A stretch of DNA of 44,555 nucleotides from Gracilaria caudata (taxonomy: Eukaryota > Rhodophyta > Florideophyceae > Gracilariales > Gracilariaceae): NCBI GenBank assembly GCA_030374735.1, contig JASCIV010000115.1:1-44555 (forward strand), given 5' to 3'. The position numbers were made by a program, and so were the translations under genes. The notes beneath the pieces are model-generated. The model was not told the origin of the DNA. It worked only from the letters and a program-made list of their open reading frames with translations, and ran no database searches. The first letter of the stretch is position 1, and every line of letters starts with the position of its first letter. Positions 36,921-44,555 of the stretch are shown piece by piece.

Positions 36921-37365
36921 ATTAATCTTCGCGACACTGTCTATCGGCTCTACCGCTTGCGGACCAGTACTGCTTTCCGGGACTATAGCTTCACCAGCTG
37001 CTAAAGGGAGCACGTCAGTTAGCTCAGAATGATCACGAGATGTTTGGAACATAGCGAAGAGACAAAGTGAGAATCCAAGGGCATGAGAGATCAAGCAAAA
37101 TAATCTGAAGTAGAATATCTCTACTTCTCCTTTGCTGTAGTGAGTGACCCCTCATGATGAGACGAAGGGAGAGTTATCTAGAGTTTCTATAAATCTTCTG
37201 TTGTGTAGAGAACTCTTTCGCCAAACTTCCACGCTCGTGTACGCTCGTTTTTAAAACTAATCGACTGGGCTGGGAACCACATGGACAATATGTACAATAC
37301 CCAAGTACCGGAAGCAGTTCGAGCCCAATCTCAAGACGCACATTTCGCTACATCCATATATCGAA

Positions 37366-37392
37366 CTCTCTCTCTCTCTCTCTCTCTCTCTC
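37366..37392. repeat. (CT)n microsatellite
   Basis: An uninterrupted run of about 13 CT units on the plus strand. Its length may vary between individuals. Confidence 0.98.
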
Positions 37393-37411
37393 CTTTAAAG
37401 GCCTATCTAGC

Positions 37412-37672
37412 TTAATTGGAACTACGTGTAGAGCGCTTCTTCTGAAGGAAACGCCCTCTCACTGAAAAGGCCAGCACGTTTTCAGGCCAGTTTCTAACAA
37501 TATCAGCAACAAGTAGACCTTGACGATCACGAAGAGGTGGGAAGCTTAGTCGTCTTGCAGGTGTCCGTTTTGGGCACCTTGAGACATAATTCTCGACGTC
37601 ATTCAACACGCTATCGAACTCAGTCGTGGAGCAAAAGCGATCTGCCACCGCCCATATGTTGTATGGAATCAT
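37412..37672 (-). CDS. Doubtful small protein or 3' exon
   Basis: From the ATG at 37672 this frame codes for 86 residues, starting MIPYNIWAVADRFCSTTEFD and including LRDRQGLLVADIVRNWPENV. The composition is protein-like. The frame stays open upstream through a non-ATG region that contains possible 3' splice sites (CTACAG, TTTTAG just beyond 37693), so it might be the last exon of a larger gene. I recognise no family. Confidence 0.3.
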   Translation of the reverse strand: MIPYNIWAVADRFCSTTEFDSVLNDVENYVSRCPKRTPARRLSFPPLRDRQGLLVADIVRNWPENVLAFSVRGRFLQKKRSTRSSN

Positions 37673-38135
37673 CTGTCGTCGAAAACGCGACACAATACTA
37701 AAACTGTAGAGTGGAGACGGGATGTGAGGGCGCGTAGCCGTAAGGCAGACGCGAGAAACCAGTATGTCAGTCTTCTTCTTCTCCTAACATGAGGAGATCC
37801 TGCACACTTATTGACATGTGAAAGCCCAAGGCCCTGTCCGCGCATGTGCAGATGGCGGTAACCTTCTAGCCCTCTTTACTATGATGATCATACACGTCTA
37901 TTGGTCAGTGACGAGTCCTCACATCATCAATGACACGGCCAGGTTTAATTCCATGATCACATTTTGTTGTGCTGCTCGGGACAGATAAAAGTAAAACTAC
38001 CTTCGTAGTACGGGGTACAAAGGTACTGTAGAACCACTTTTTTCAAACATCGGCTTTATCTGGAACCGTCTTATATCCAGCTGGGTCTTGACTTTCACAT
38101 CAGAAGTTCAGACTCTTAACTAGCTGCCATTGAGA

Positions 38136-40367
38136 ATGGGCAGCATCGAAGGCGACTCGAATATGTGGATGCTCCGTTTCGAGAGAGGGAGGCAGTGGTG
38201 GGAACCCAATGGTCCTCAAGGGGAGACCCTCCTCGCGGACCTGAAAGAAGCGCAAGCGAACTTTGCTTCCAATCGTCAGAAGACGAATCATTCCTCGGAT
38301 CGCATTCTTCGCTTGCTGGGCGCACATGGTTTGCTCGAAGGAAATCCTACCCACGGTAGAATCGAACCAGTTCCAGAACATATCGCAGGCGATTCGATGG
38401 CCACAGCGATTCACAAAGGTATCGCATATTTTGCAACACTTCAGTGCGGAGATGGGCACTGGGCCGGTGACTATGGGGGACCAATGTTCCTCATGCCGGG
38501 TATGATTATAGCATGCTATGTAACTAACACATCTTTTAGTGCTGCTCAAAAGCGAGAAATGCTTCGCTACCTCCGCAATCATCAGAACGAAGATGGTGGT
38601 TTTGGGTTACACATTGAGCACAAGTCAATAATGTTCGGTACAGGACTTAACTACGTTGCCATGAGGTTGTTGGGAGTGGGTCCTGATGACCCTGATGCGT
38701 TGCGTGCAAGACAGTGGATCCTGAACCACGGCGGAGCAGGGGGCATTCCTGGATGGGGAAAGTTCTGGCTTTCGGTCCTGGGCGTTTACGAGTGGGATGG
38801 TGTAGATCCATTGACACCGGAGTTCTGGTTGCTACCTTATGCCATTCCTATGCATCCGGCTCGGTTTTGGTGTCATTGCAGAGTTGTTTATCTTCCGATG
38901 AGCCATTTGTACGGTAGGAAGGCTGTCGGTGAGACAACAGATCTCGTCAAGGAAATTCGAGAAGAATTATATGGAAGGCTATATAGCGAGATTAACTGGT
39001 CAAGTTTCAGAGGCAAGTGCTGCGCGGAGGATGTCTACGTGAAGAGACCATATCTTCAAAGATTCTTATGGGGTGCTCTGGTAGTCTTTGAGAAAGCGTG
39101 GTTCCCGTTTAAGAAGGCGTTGAGGCAGAAGGCACTTCAAGAAACACTTGCGCTTGTCAAAGGAGAAGATATGTTTTCCAACCATATCGATATCGGTCCA
39201 GTGAACAAAGTGATCAACTTCCTTTGTGTATGGTTTGAGAATCCAAATAGCGAAGAGGTATCAAAACATCGTGACAGGTTGAAAGATTACCTTTGGCTTG
39301 CTGAAGATGGGATGAAAATGCAGGGGTACAACGGGTCTCAACTCTGGGACACCGCGTTCACAAGTCAAGCTTTCATGACGGCGGAGGAAGAAATCCTAAA
39401 GCCCTTTGTCAAAACGCTATCATTGGCTCATGATTACATCAGAATCACCCAAGTCAGAGAAGACGTTCCCAATCGTGAAAGATATTATCGGCATCCAAGC
39501 AAAGGCGCATGGCCTTTCAGTACGAGAGATCACGGCTGGCCAATTGCAGACTGTACTGGAGAAGGTCTTGCGGCCGCGCTTCTCTTGCAAAGTGAAGAAG
39601 GGAAATGGATTCCAAAAACTGAACAAATATCTCTGGAACGACTAGCAGAGGCGGTGGAAATGATTCTTTGTTATCAGAATGAAGATGGTGGATGGGCTAC
39701 ATATGAGCTTACTCGTGGCCCTAGATGGCTGGAGTATCTAAATCCGTCCGAGGTCTTTGGAGACATCATGATTGATTACTCTTATGTAGAATGCTCTGCT
39801 TCCGCCATGAAAGGTTTGGGAGAGTTTCGGAAGGCATACCCTGATCATTCGTTGAGAGCCAAAATAGACAGGTCAATTGATCGAGGAATCAAGTTTATTG
39901 AGTCCATTCAAAGAGAAGATGGATCATGGTATGGAAGTTGGGGAGTTTGTTTCCTGTACGCATTTTGGTTTGCCATAGACGCGTACTCTTCTGTTGGACT
40001 CTCTCCTACTTCGAGTACTTCAATGCGACGAGCATGCGAATTCGTTTTGAACAAACAGAAAGAAGACGGTAGTTGGGGAGAGAGCTATCTCAGTTCTGAA
40101 AAACTAGTCTATACGCAGTCAAAGCACGGGCTTGTTGTCAGCACAGGTTGGGCGCTAGTGGCATTGAGCATGGCGAGATGGCACGACAAAGAACCTCTGG
40201 AAAAGGCTGCGCAGTTTCTTATTCGCTCTCAGGACGATAATGGAGACTGGCCCCAGCAAACCATTTGCGGTGTCTTCAACAAGAACTGTATGATATCTTA
40301 TTCCCAATATCGGAACATCTTTCCAATTTGGGCCCTCTCGGAATACCGTAAGTATTGCAAAGAATAG
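38136..40367 (+). CDS. CAS1: Cycloartenol synthase-type oxidosqualene cyclase
   Basis: This 743-residue enzyme would convert 2,3-oxidosqualene to cycloartenol, the first sterol ring-forming step, on the endoplasmic reticulum. Family marks include several QW motifs (QNEDGGFGLH, QNEDGGWATY, QREDGSWYGSWG, QKEDGSWGESY, QDDNGDWPQQ) and MKMQGYNGSQLWDTAF. Three residues separate cycloartenol from lanosterol synthases in plants (Tyr410, His477, Ile481 in Arabidopsis CAS1). The equivalents here are Y398, H466 and I470 (DHGWPIADC), all of the cycloartenol type. The catalytic DCTAE motif reads DCTGE (D472 onward): the acid is kept and Ala is replaced by Gly. The length is slightly below the plant average of about 757. 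The open frame begins with TTG at 38130; the ATG at 38136 gives MGSIEGDSNMWMLRFERGRQ. Confidence 0.95.
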   Translation: MGSIEGDSNMWMLRFERGRQWWEPNGPQGETLLADLKEAQANFASNRQKTNHSSDRILRLLGAHGLLEGNPTHGRIEPVPEHIAGDSMATAIHKGIAYFATLQCGDGHWAGDYGGPMFLMPGMIIACYVTNTSFSAAQKREMLRYLRNHQNEDGGFGLHIEHKSIMFGTGLNYVAMRLLGVGPDDPDALRARQWILNHGGAGGIPGWGKFWLSVLGVYEWDGVDPLTPEFWLLPYAIPMHPARFWCHCRVVYLPMSHLYGRKAVGETTDLVKEIREELYGRLYSEINWSSFRGKCCAEDVYVKRPYLQRFLWGALVVFEKAWFPFKKALRQKALQETLALVKGEDMFSNHIDIGPVNKVINFLCVWFENPNSEEVSKHRDRLKDYLWLAEDGMKMQGYNGSQLWDTAFTSQAFMTAEEEILKPFVKTLSLAHDYIRITQVREDVPNRERYYRHPSKGAWPFSTRDHGWPIADCTGEGLAAALLLQSEEGKWIPKTEQISLERLAEAVEMILCYQNEDGGWATYELTRGPRWLEYLNPSEVFGDIMIDYSYVECSASAMKGLGEFRKAYPDHSLRAKIDRSIDRGIKFIESIQREDGSWYGSWGVCFLYAFWFAIDAYSSVGLSPTSSTSMRRACEFVLNKQKEDGSWGESYLSSEKLVYTQSKHGLVVSTGWALVALSMARWHDKEPLEKAAQFLIRSQDDNGDWPQQTICGVFNKNCMISYSQYRNIFPIWALSEYRKYCKE

Positions 40368-40435
40368 AGAAGTTATGGAGTTATGCTCGAGCGATTTTCT
40401 GTTCTTTCAACCATCCCTGTGCTCGTGTATGAGAG

Positions 40436-41956
40436 TCAATTAGAGCCTGGAATGCGGAAAATGCCTGTCACAGCATTACTAACGTGCTGATCAGCGTGGC
40501 GCGCATTTCGGGACAGTTTTGAGACCAATGTGGCTCTTCTTCGCCGCAAGCATGACATAATCCCTACCACAACGACTGCTGCACATATTCCGCACGATAT
40601 TCCGATGGCGAACCGGCGATATCGACTTTGGCCTTCTGTGGATTCCTCTCCAAGACTGGGAACTTGCGGGACAGGGGAAGTGTCGAGAGCTTCTTGAGTT
40701 TCAAAAGCCGAGATCGGGAAAATATATGTACTGAGAGATATCTGAGAGGGCCCGAGACGCCCATCACTTCTCGCAAGACTGAAGTGTCCACCTAAGACGA
40801 TTGCAGGACCTAAGGCTTCATTTCTCATCGCAAAAGTTCTCAAAATCCTTTCCACACCACTGTTGAGCTCATCATGCCTTTCTGTGAGGAGAATGGCTCC
40901 GCTGTTGTTGTATACGACAAAGACAGGAACAATTTCTGAATCTGCTGAGCTGGTGTTGTTGCGAATCGCTTTTGCATCAGCCAGGACATATAGCAAGCTC
41001 CCGTTTCGCAATACGTGCATTGCTGCGATGTCAATTGACGATTCAGACCATAGTTTTGTAATTCTGTGACTTTTGTTCAAAGAAGTCATAGCTAAATGAT
41101 GCAGGTGTGAAGGAGATTCTGAGAAAAACATGAGGCCATTGTCATCGCTTTCAAAACAAGAAATCTTGGCATTTTCGGTCATGGTAGGAAAGGAACCTGA
41201 CAGCATCGTTGATCCGTTTTTGTCAATCATTGTTATTGTTGCCATGTCTGTAATAGATGCAGCAGATTTACGAGTGATCTGAGCAACGTATACCCCTTGA
41301 CCTGGAATGTATTCTTCGATTGCATGAGAGACAACAGCACGAGATGCATTGTATATCTCGGTTCTCCATTGTTCGAAGAGAACGCCTGAGTCCATCTTTT
41401 TGAGCTGAAGAACCTTGGTGACGGTATCTCTCTGTGAAATGCGTGGCATAACGTACGAAACATAAAGAGTAGGTCGTTCTCGTTCACTGGTCGCAACGAA
41501 AGCTTGCAATCCTACTTCGACAATAGACTCCACGCTGTCAACTTGAACAGCTTGCAAAGTTTTTCCGTCATCGGCATCAATTTCAAACACCCAGATCTCA
41601 ATAGTGTTTGTCTCCGAGTTCTTCATAGAGACAACAGCATACAGACCCATCGTAGCAGAAAACGCTATTGTGGCTGGTGTGGCTGGAAAAGTTTCCAACT
41701 TCTTTGTCCACACGGTATGAAGTACTGCGTCCAATTTCAATATGAAAGCTGAACTGCCGTTATCATCGGTTGGGTCAAAACAAGAAGCATATACGTCGTG
41801 ATTAATATCAGCTGCTAGGCTGTAGACTGTGCCATTAAACCCGCGAGGGAGGAAGGAGTTAACGATGATCCCTGGGACTGTTGCAGGACTATGGGCAGTA
41901 ATCATGTTAAACAGGATCAGTATACCAAGCAAAGCGGGATGCTTAAACAGGCTCAT
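40436..41956 (-). CDS. Type I single-pass membrane protein, unknown ectodomain
   Basis: This 506-residue protein begins with a signal peptide (MSLFKHPALLGILILFNMIT, cleavage near AHS). The ectodomain of about 425 residues is built of short beta-strand-like stretches (YSLAADINHDVYASCFD, SSAFILKLDAVLHTVWTKKL) and resembles a beta-propeller such as PQQ or SBBP repeats, though no repeat is clean. Several N-glycosylation sequons are present (NGT, NGS, NAS, NKS, NNTS). One membrane helix (FAIGISCGICAAVVVVGIMS, about 448-468) is followed by Arg residues and a basic tail of about 37 residues, so the tail should face the cytosol. The start is the first ATG (41956); the frame is open to a TTG at 42037. 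It is convergent with the cyclase gene, 68 bases apart. The function is unknown. Confidence 0.72.
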   Translation of the reverse strand: MSLFKHPALLGILILFNMITAHSPATVPGIIVNSFLPRGFNGTVYSLAADINHDVYASCFDPTDDNGSSAFILKLDAVLHTVWTKKLETFPATPATIAFSATMGLYAVVSMKNSETNTIEIWVFEIDADDGKTLQAVQVDSVESIVEVGLQAFVATSERERPTLYVSYVMPRISQRDTVTKVLQLKKMDSGVLFEQWRTEIYNASRAVVSHAIEEYIPGQGVYVAQITRKSAASITDMATITMIDKNGSTMLSGSFPTMTENAKISCFESDDNGLMFFSESPSHLHHLAMTSLNKSHRITKLWSESSIDIAAMHVLRNGSLLYVLADAKAIRNNTSSADSEIVPVFVVYNNSGAILLTERHDELNSGVERILRTFAMRNEALGPAIVLGGHFSLARSDGRLGPSQISLSTYIFPISAFETQEALDTSPVPQVPSLGEESTEGQSRYRRFAIGISCGICAAVVVVGIMSCLRRRRATLVSKLSRNARHADQHVSNAVTGIFRIPGSN

Positions 41957-42495
41957 CCTTTCTAAAATCGGTCTTGTTAGAGGAGGACCCGAAATTTGTG
42001 TACCCCAAACCTTTGTCGATAAACAGCACCGCTTCAATATGGCTGTTCGGAAGCAAGGTAAGCAAGATAAGGCCCAGAATGAAGCATTCGTATTATCAGG
42101 AATCAGAGTTTGTTCAATGGCATCTAGGTACGAAAATGCTTCGATGGTACCGCTCTTCAGAGTTCAAAGTGATTTGCACCGAACAGGAATTTGTACGCAG
42201 TACAACGCGAATGTGTTTAGCTGCTAAACTTGAGCAGGGTCTTCTGGGTAGTGGACACATGTGTATATGAAATGTAGTTTCAAGCAGCTGTCCGTAGAGG
42301 ACTGACAAAAAAGAACGGTATGATAGAGACCTTTGGGCTGTTATTTTGACATGTGCATAAGAGAATTTTGTCTTCATAAGCAAACGCTCTGTCCTATGAT
42401 TTAAGCGCCCGACCTTATTCACCCGTCCTACTAGATGCTTGTGAAGTGACCTAATAGACAAGTGCCACAGAAGTTTTTGGCCTTCCTAAAGAGAG

Positions 42496-42516
42496 AAAGC
42501 TTTCTTTGAAAGCTTT
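42496..42516. repeat. Inverted repeat, 9-bp arms, 3-nt spacer
   Basis: AAAGCTTTC (42496-42504), TTT, then GAAAGCTTT (42508-42516). The core AAAGCTTT is itself palindromic, so this is also a direct repeat. Confidence 0.9.
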
Positions 42517-42566
42517 ACTGCAGCTTAGTAATTAGAAGCTGCTGTCCACAATAAAGAAGAAGAAGA

Positions 42567-42585
42567 AGTGACCTAAAAGGTCACT
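42567..42585. repeat. Inverted repeat, 8-bp arms, 3-nt spacer
   Basis: AGTGACCT (42567-42574), AAA, then AGGTCACT (42578-42585), directly after an AAG run. Confidence 0.9.
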
Positions 42586-42925
42586 GGTCTACTGGGTCGA
42601 ATCTGCGTAATCAGTTCCAGAGATAAAGATCAAGAGGAACGAGAAACGACAAAAATATTTTGCTTCACACCACAAAGAAACATCATGTGCCCTTCTGCTG
42701 ATTGGCAGTGTTCCACAAACAAGGACGGCTACTTGTAGTTCAAAAGTACATGTTCTTGTTACAAATCCAAGGCACTCTGGATGCTACCCGCTTGACCATT
42801 CCAGGTGCCTGAGCTTTGTATCGGCTGAATTGGTATTCCCGTGCCTATCTCCACACTTCTGTTACGGCAAGGGGCCCCTGGGCCCCATGTGGTAGCTCTA
42901 TCGCATATTCTGCACTCATGATGAT

Positions 42926-42966
42926 CATGTATCGATTCAGTGCATGGTGAACTGAATCGATACATG
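42926..42966. repeat. Perfect inverted repeat, 16-bp arms, 9-nt loop
   Basis: CATGTATCGATTCAGT (42926-42941), loop GCATGGTGA, then the exact reverse complement (42951-42966). The geometry is that of a stable RNA hairpin or a short foldback element. It is not next to any recognised gene end. Confidence 0.97.
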
Positions 42967-43435
42967 CTTCCATATCGTCATGCCTCTGGGTGTACGGTAC
43001 CGCTCCGTAAGCAGGAAACATATTTGTCGGTCAAACTTGTACTCATGTACTGTAGCCATCCAGCGTTGCGATTTGGAACGTGTGAAAAGGAACGGAGAGT
43101 GCAACGCAAGGTGGGAGGCCTTCTCAAAAACGATATCCGCACATGACGCAAAGGCAAGCGTTACCTTTGTACCGTGCATACATACAACAGCATAGTTACT
43201 ATGTTGGTAACTCTAAGAGTCACGGGGGCATAACCTTACCGTAGTTTGTCAGACAAGGATATCGCGGCTCATATCGAGGAAGTTGTGTTTATGAAGAAAG
43301 GCGACACATTCCCACCAACCTTTCGCCGGCCTGTTGACTTCTCCGCAGTTCTTCTGTATGGTTCAAGTGCTTTCCCTCCGGCCTCTCTATCTACCCTTGC
43401 ACACTCGGACTACACGTTTGCACCTTCTCTGTTGG

Positions 43436-43492
43436 CCTTCCTAGCGAGAGCGTTTCTTTCAGCAGAAACGCTCTACGCTTAGTTCTAACAAA
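43436..43492 (+). repeat. Dispersed repeat copy carrying a hairpin
   Basis: It shares CCTTCCTAGCGAGAGC, TCTACGC and AGTTCT-ACAAA with 24904-24943, interrupted by an insertion that completes an inverted repeat (43447-43474). Confidence 0.6.
43447..43474. repeat. Perfect inverted repeat, 11-bp arms, 6-nt loop
   Basis: AGAGCGTTTCT (43447-43457), loop TTCAGC, then AGAAACGCTCT (43464-43474). It lies inside the dispersed repeat and is absent from the related copy at 24904-24943. Confidence 0.95.
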
Positions 43493-43704
43493 GCTACTGT
43501 TGGTGGGCTCACAGAAGAGAGAGCACCTTCTCTCGTGGTGAGCACGTTTGCTTTCGTACTACCGCAAACTTTGCAGTGCAAAGGTACAGTACTGTGTCAT
43601 ACACATCTGCGTGATGGATCAATCCCACTGGACAATTAATTCTGTAATGTCAAGACGTTCTCTCCACCGCTCGAAGAGCGCGCGATATGTAACGCACCAT
43701 GATG

Positions 43705-43714
43705 GAACGCTACC
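43705..43714 (+). promoter_or_regulatory. Recurrent 10-mer GAACGCTACC, overlapping the 12-mer
   Basis: Exact copy of the motif at 17521 and 28371. Here it overlaps by four bases with TACCGTCGTACC, so the two motifs may be parts of one longer element. Confidence 0.35.
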
Positions 43715-43722
43715 GTCGTACC
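43711..43722 (+). promoter_or_regulatory. Recurrent 12-mer TACCGTCGTACC, copy 3
   Basis: The first of two exact copies spaced 31 bases apart, start to start (three helical turns of B-DNA), and 179 bases upstream of the ABCD start codon. The paired, helically phased arrangement fits a protein-binding site, but this is inference. Confidence 0.5.
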
Positions 43723-43741
43723 ATGCATCGCAATGCCATCC

Positions 43742-43753
43742 TACCGTCGTACC
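43742..43753 (+). promoter_or_regulatory. Recurrent 12-mer TACCGTCGTACC, copy 4
   Basis: The second copy of the pair, in the same orientation, 148 bases upstream of the ABCD start. Confidence 0.5.
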
Positions 43754-43889
43754 CAGACAACTAAATCCAGCCATTTCGATGCGACCGGTGAACTCGGTTA
43801 ACAGTTCAGGCGCCTTCATATCTTCCTCCCAAGAGAGTTTTTCGCGCCACATGTTCTAATCGACCAACTTTTACGTACGCCCGTCCTCC

Positions 43890-44555
43890 ATGTCGCTTCT
43901 TAGCACCTCGCTAACGCCGCGTTCGCGCATAGCGCTGGCCCTGCTTTTTGTGGGCGGTGGAGGAGCCGTCGCCATTGCCCGATTGCGCGCTCTCCAACGT
44001 TCTCTACGCTCTGAGCAACAAGGCTTAACCTCGCACGCCCTTCGCGAACCTAGGAAGAGCCCTTCTCGCGGTCGTACTCATGTCGACGCCCGTTCCGTAC
44101 GACGTCTCCTCGCGATCTTGCGCGTATGCGTCCCAGGCATAATGTCTCGTTCTGCAGCGTTGCTAACGTTACAGGGTGTGCTGCTCACCGCCCGAACATT
44201 GCTAAGTGATCGAATGTGCGCCTTAGAGGGTGAGTGCGCTGAGAATATAACCGCAGCAAACTGGGCTGGTTTTCGACGCGTTTTGGTCAAGTTTGCATTG
44301 AATGCCATTCCTGCTTCCATTGTGACATCCGCGATGAAGGCTTCTCAGGTTACCGTCTCTCTTGCACTTCGCACCGCTCTTGCTCGTCATTTGCATCGCT
44401 TGTATTTGGCGAATCGTGCGTACTACTCGGCCAGCGTTCTATCTGGCTTGTCGCACCCCGATCAACGCATCACGGAAGACGTCGAAAAGTTTTCTGAGAC
44501 CTTTGCCGAAATCTACTCGTACACATTCAAACCTCTTTTAGACATTATCATCTTT
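43890..44555 (+). CDS. Peroxisomal ABCD-family half-transporter, N-terminal part
   Basis: The window ends after 222 codons of an ABC half-transporter of the ABCD (ALD/PMP70) type, which imports fatty acids or acyl-CoA into peroxisomes. The marks are an N-terminal hydrophobic segment (IALALLFVGGGGAVAIARL), a first membrane-domain helix (SAALLTLQGVLLTARTLLSD), ALARHLHRLYLANRAYYSA, and then the diagnostic DQRITEDVEKFSETFAEIYS and FKPLLDIIIF. The nucleotide-binding domain is beyond the window edge. The start at 43890 is ATG in a pyrimidine-rich leader (GTCCTCCATG). Two 12-mer motifs lie upstream. Plants often carry a double-length ABCD protein; which form this is cannot be seen. Confidence 0.9.
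   Translation, partial: MSLLSTSLTPRSRIALALLFVGGGGAVAIARLRALQRSLRSEQQGLTSHALREPRKSPSRGRTHVDARSVRRLLAILRVCVPGIMSRSAALLTLQGVLLTARTLLSDRMCALEGECAENITAANWAGFRRVLVKFALNAIPASIVTSAMKASQVTVSLALRTALARHLHRLYLANRAYYSASVLSGLSHPDQRITEDVEKFSETFAEIYSYTFKPLLDIIIF

Larger units (their letters stand above)
36921..38135. other. Intergenic region with microsatellite and one small frame
   Basis: This 1.2-kb region contains a CT dinucleotide run and a small minus-strand frame (both listed). The right part is AT-richer and should carry the cyclase promoter. Nothing else is recognised. Confidence 0.5.
41957..43889. other. Gene-poor, hairpin-rich intergenic region
   Basis: This 1.9-kb region between divergent genes contains four perfect inverted repeats, two exact copies of the 12-mer motif, one GAACGCTACC and an (AAG)n run near 42555-42568. 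Open frames at 41974-42270 and 43246-43482 (+) lack domains and good starts. It must carry the promoters of the membrane-protein gene and the ABCD gene. Confidence 0.5.

Noticed and set aside
37312..37336. A T-arm-like GTTCGAGCC sequence
   Set aside because: The flanking bases do not form a T-stem, and no cloverleaf fits.
38130..38135. Cyclase start at 38130
   Set aside because: That codon is TTG; the ATG two codons later is the credible start.
42926..42966. Reading the hairpins as rho-independent terminators
   Set aside because: This is a nuclear genome, no U-run follows the stems, and they do not sit at gene ends.
1..44555. CRISPR arrays, rRNA genes or bacterial operons
   Set aside because: No regularly spaced direct repeats, no rRNA sequence that I recognise, and the gene set is eukaryotic throughout.

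Overview
This is a eukaryotic nuclear window. Genes sit on both strands and most are uninterrupted reading frames. Two introns can be inferred: one splits a Lifeguard-family gene (23221-23529), and a 3' splice site just before the EIF1AD-like start suggests a leader intron. The gene set points to a photosynthetic eukaryote with few introns, most likely a multicellular (florideophyte-type) red alga: a cycloartenol-type oxidosqualene cyclase, a short plant-type Mfd helicase, an RWP-RK factor, a peroxisomal ABCD half-transporter and a PIF/Harbinger transposase of the plant type. The lineage call is inference; nothing here fixes the species.

Layout. 0.2-1.6 kb: intact Harbinger transposase (-). 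2.9-3.5 kb: small secreted protein that looks like a TIMP/netrin (NTR) domain (-). 3.5-7.3 kb: gene-poor stretch with several perfect inverted repeats and gene-like debris. 7.3 kb: small unknown acidic protein. 9.0-11.1 kb: RecQ-family helicase with a mitochondrial-type leader (+). 11.5-13.4 kb: TPR-like protein resembling the cohesin loader MAU2/SCC4 (-). 13.9-17.1 kb: large basic, Ser-rich nuclear-type protein with five degenerate repeats (-). 18.2-19.8 kb: unknown protein with a 110-residue tandem duplication (-), divergent from a PH-domain protein kinase (20.1-22.0 kb, +). 22.6-23.7 kb: Lifeguard/TMBIM membrane protein in two exons (+). 23.7-26.4 kb: gene-poor. 26.4-27.8 kb: RWP-RK factor (+). 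28.8-29.3 kb: EIF1AD-like protein (+). 29.6-32.2 kb: Mfd/TRCF helicase (-). 32.4-33.4 kb: proline/serine-rich coiled-coil protein (-), divergent from a C9orf85/DUF2039 zinc-ribbon protein (33.6-34.2 kb, +). 34.7-36.9 kb: 2-oxoglutarate-oxygenase-like protein that has lost its catalytic residues (+). 38.1-40.4 kb: cycloartenol synthase (+). 40.4-42.0 kb: type I membrane protein (-). 42.0-43.9 kb: gene-poor, hairpin-rich. From 43.9 kb the first 222 residues of an ABCD transporter run off the window.

The genes form no single pathway; they are ordinary housekeeping and regulatory genes with unknowns between them. What stands out is in the noncoding DNA: a 12-base motif present four times exactly, a second recurrent 10-mer, and several perfect inverted repeats with arms of 9-19 bases. 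Among the proteins, the TIMP-like secreted protein and the dioxygenase-fold protein without iron ligands are the most unusual. I found no CRISPR array, rRNA or convincing tRNA.
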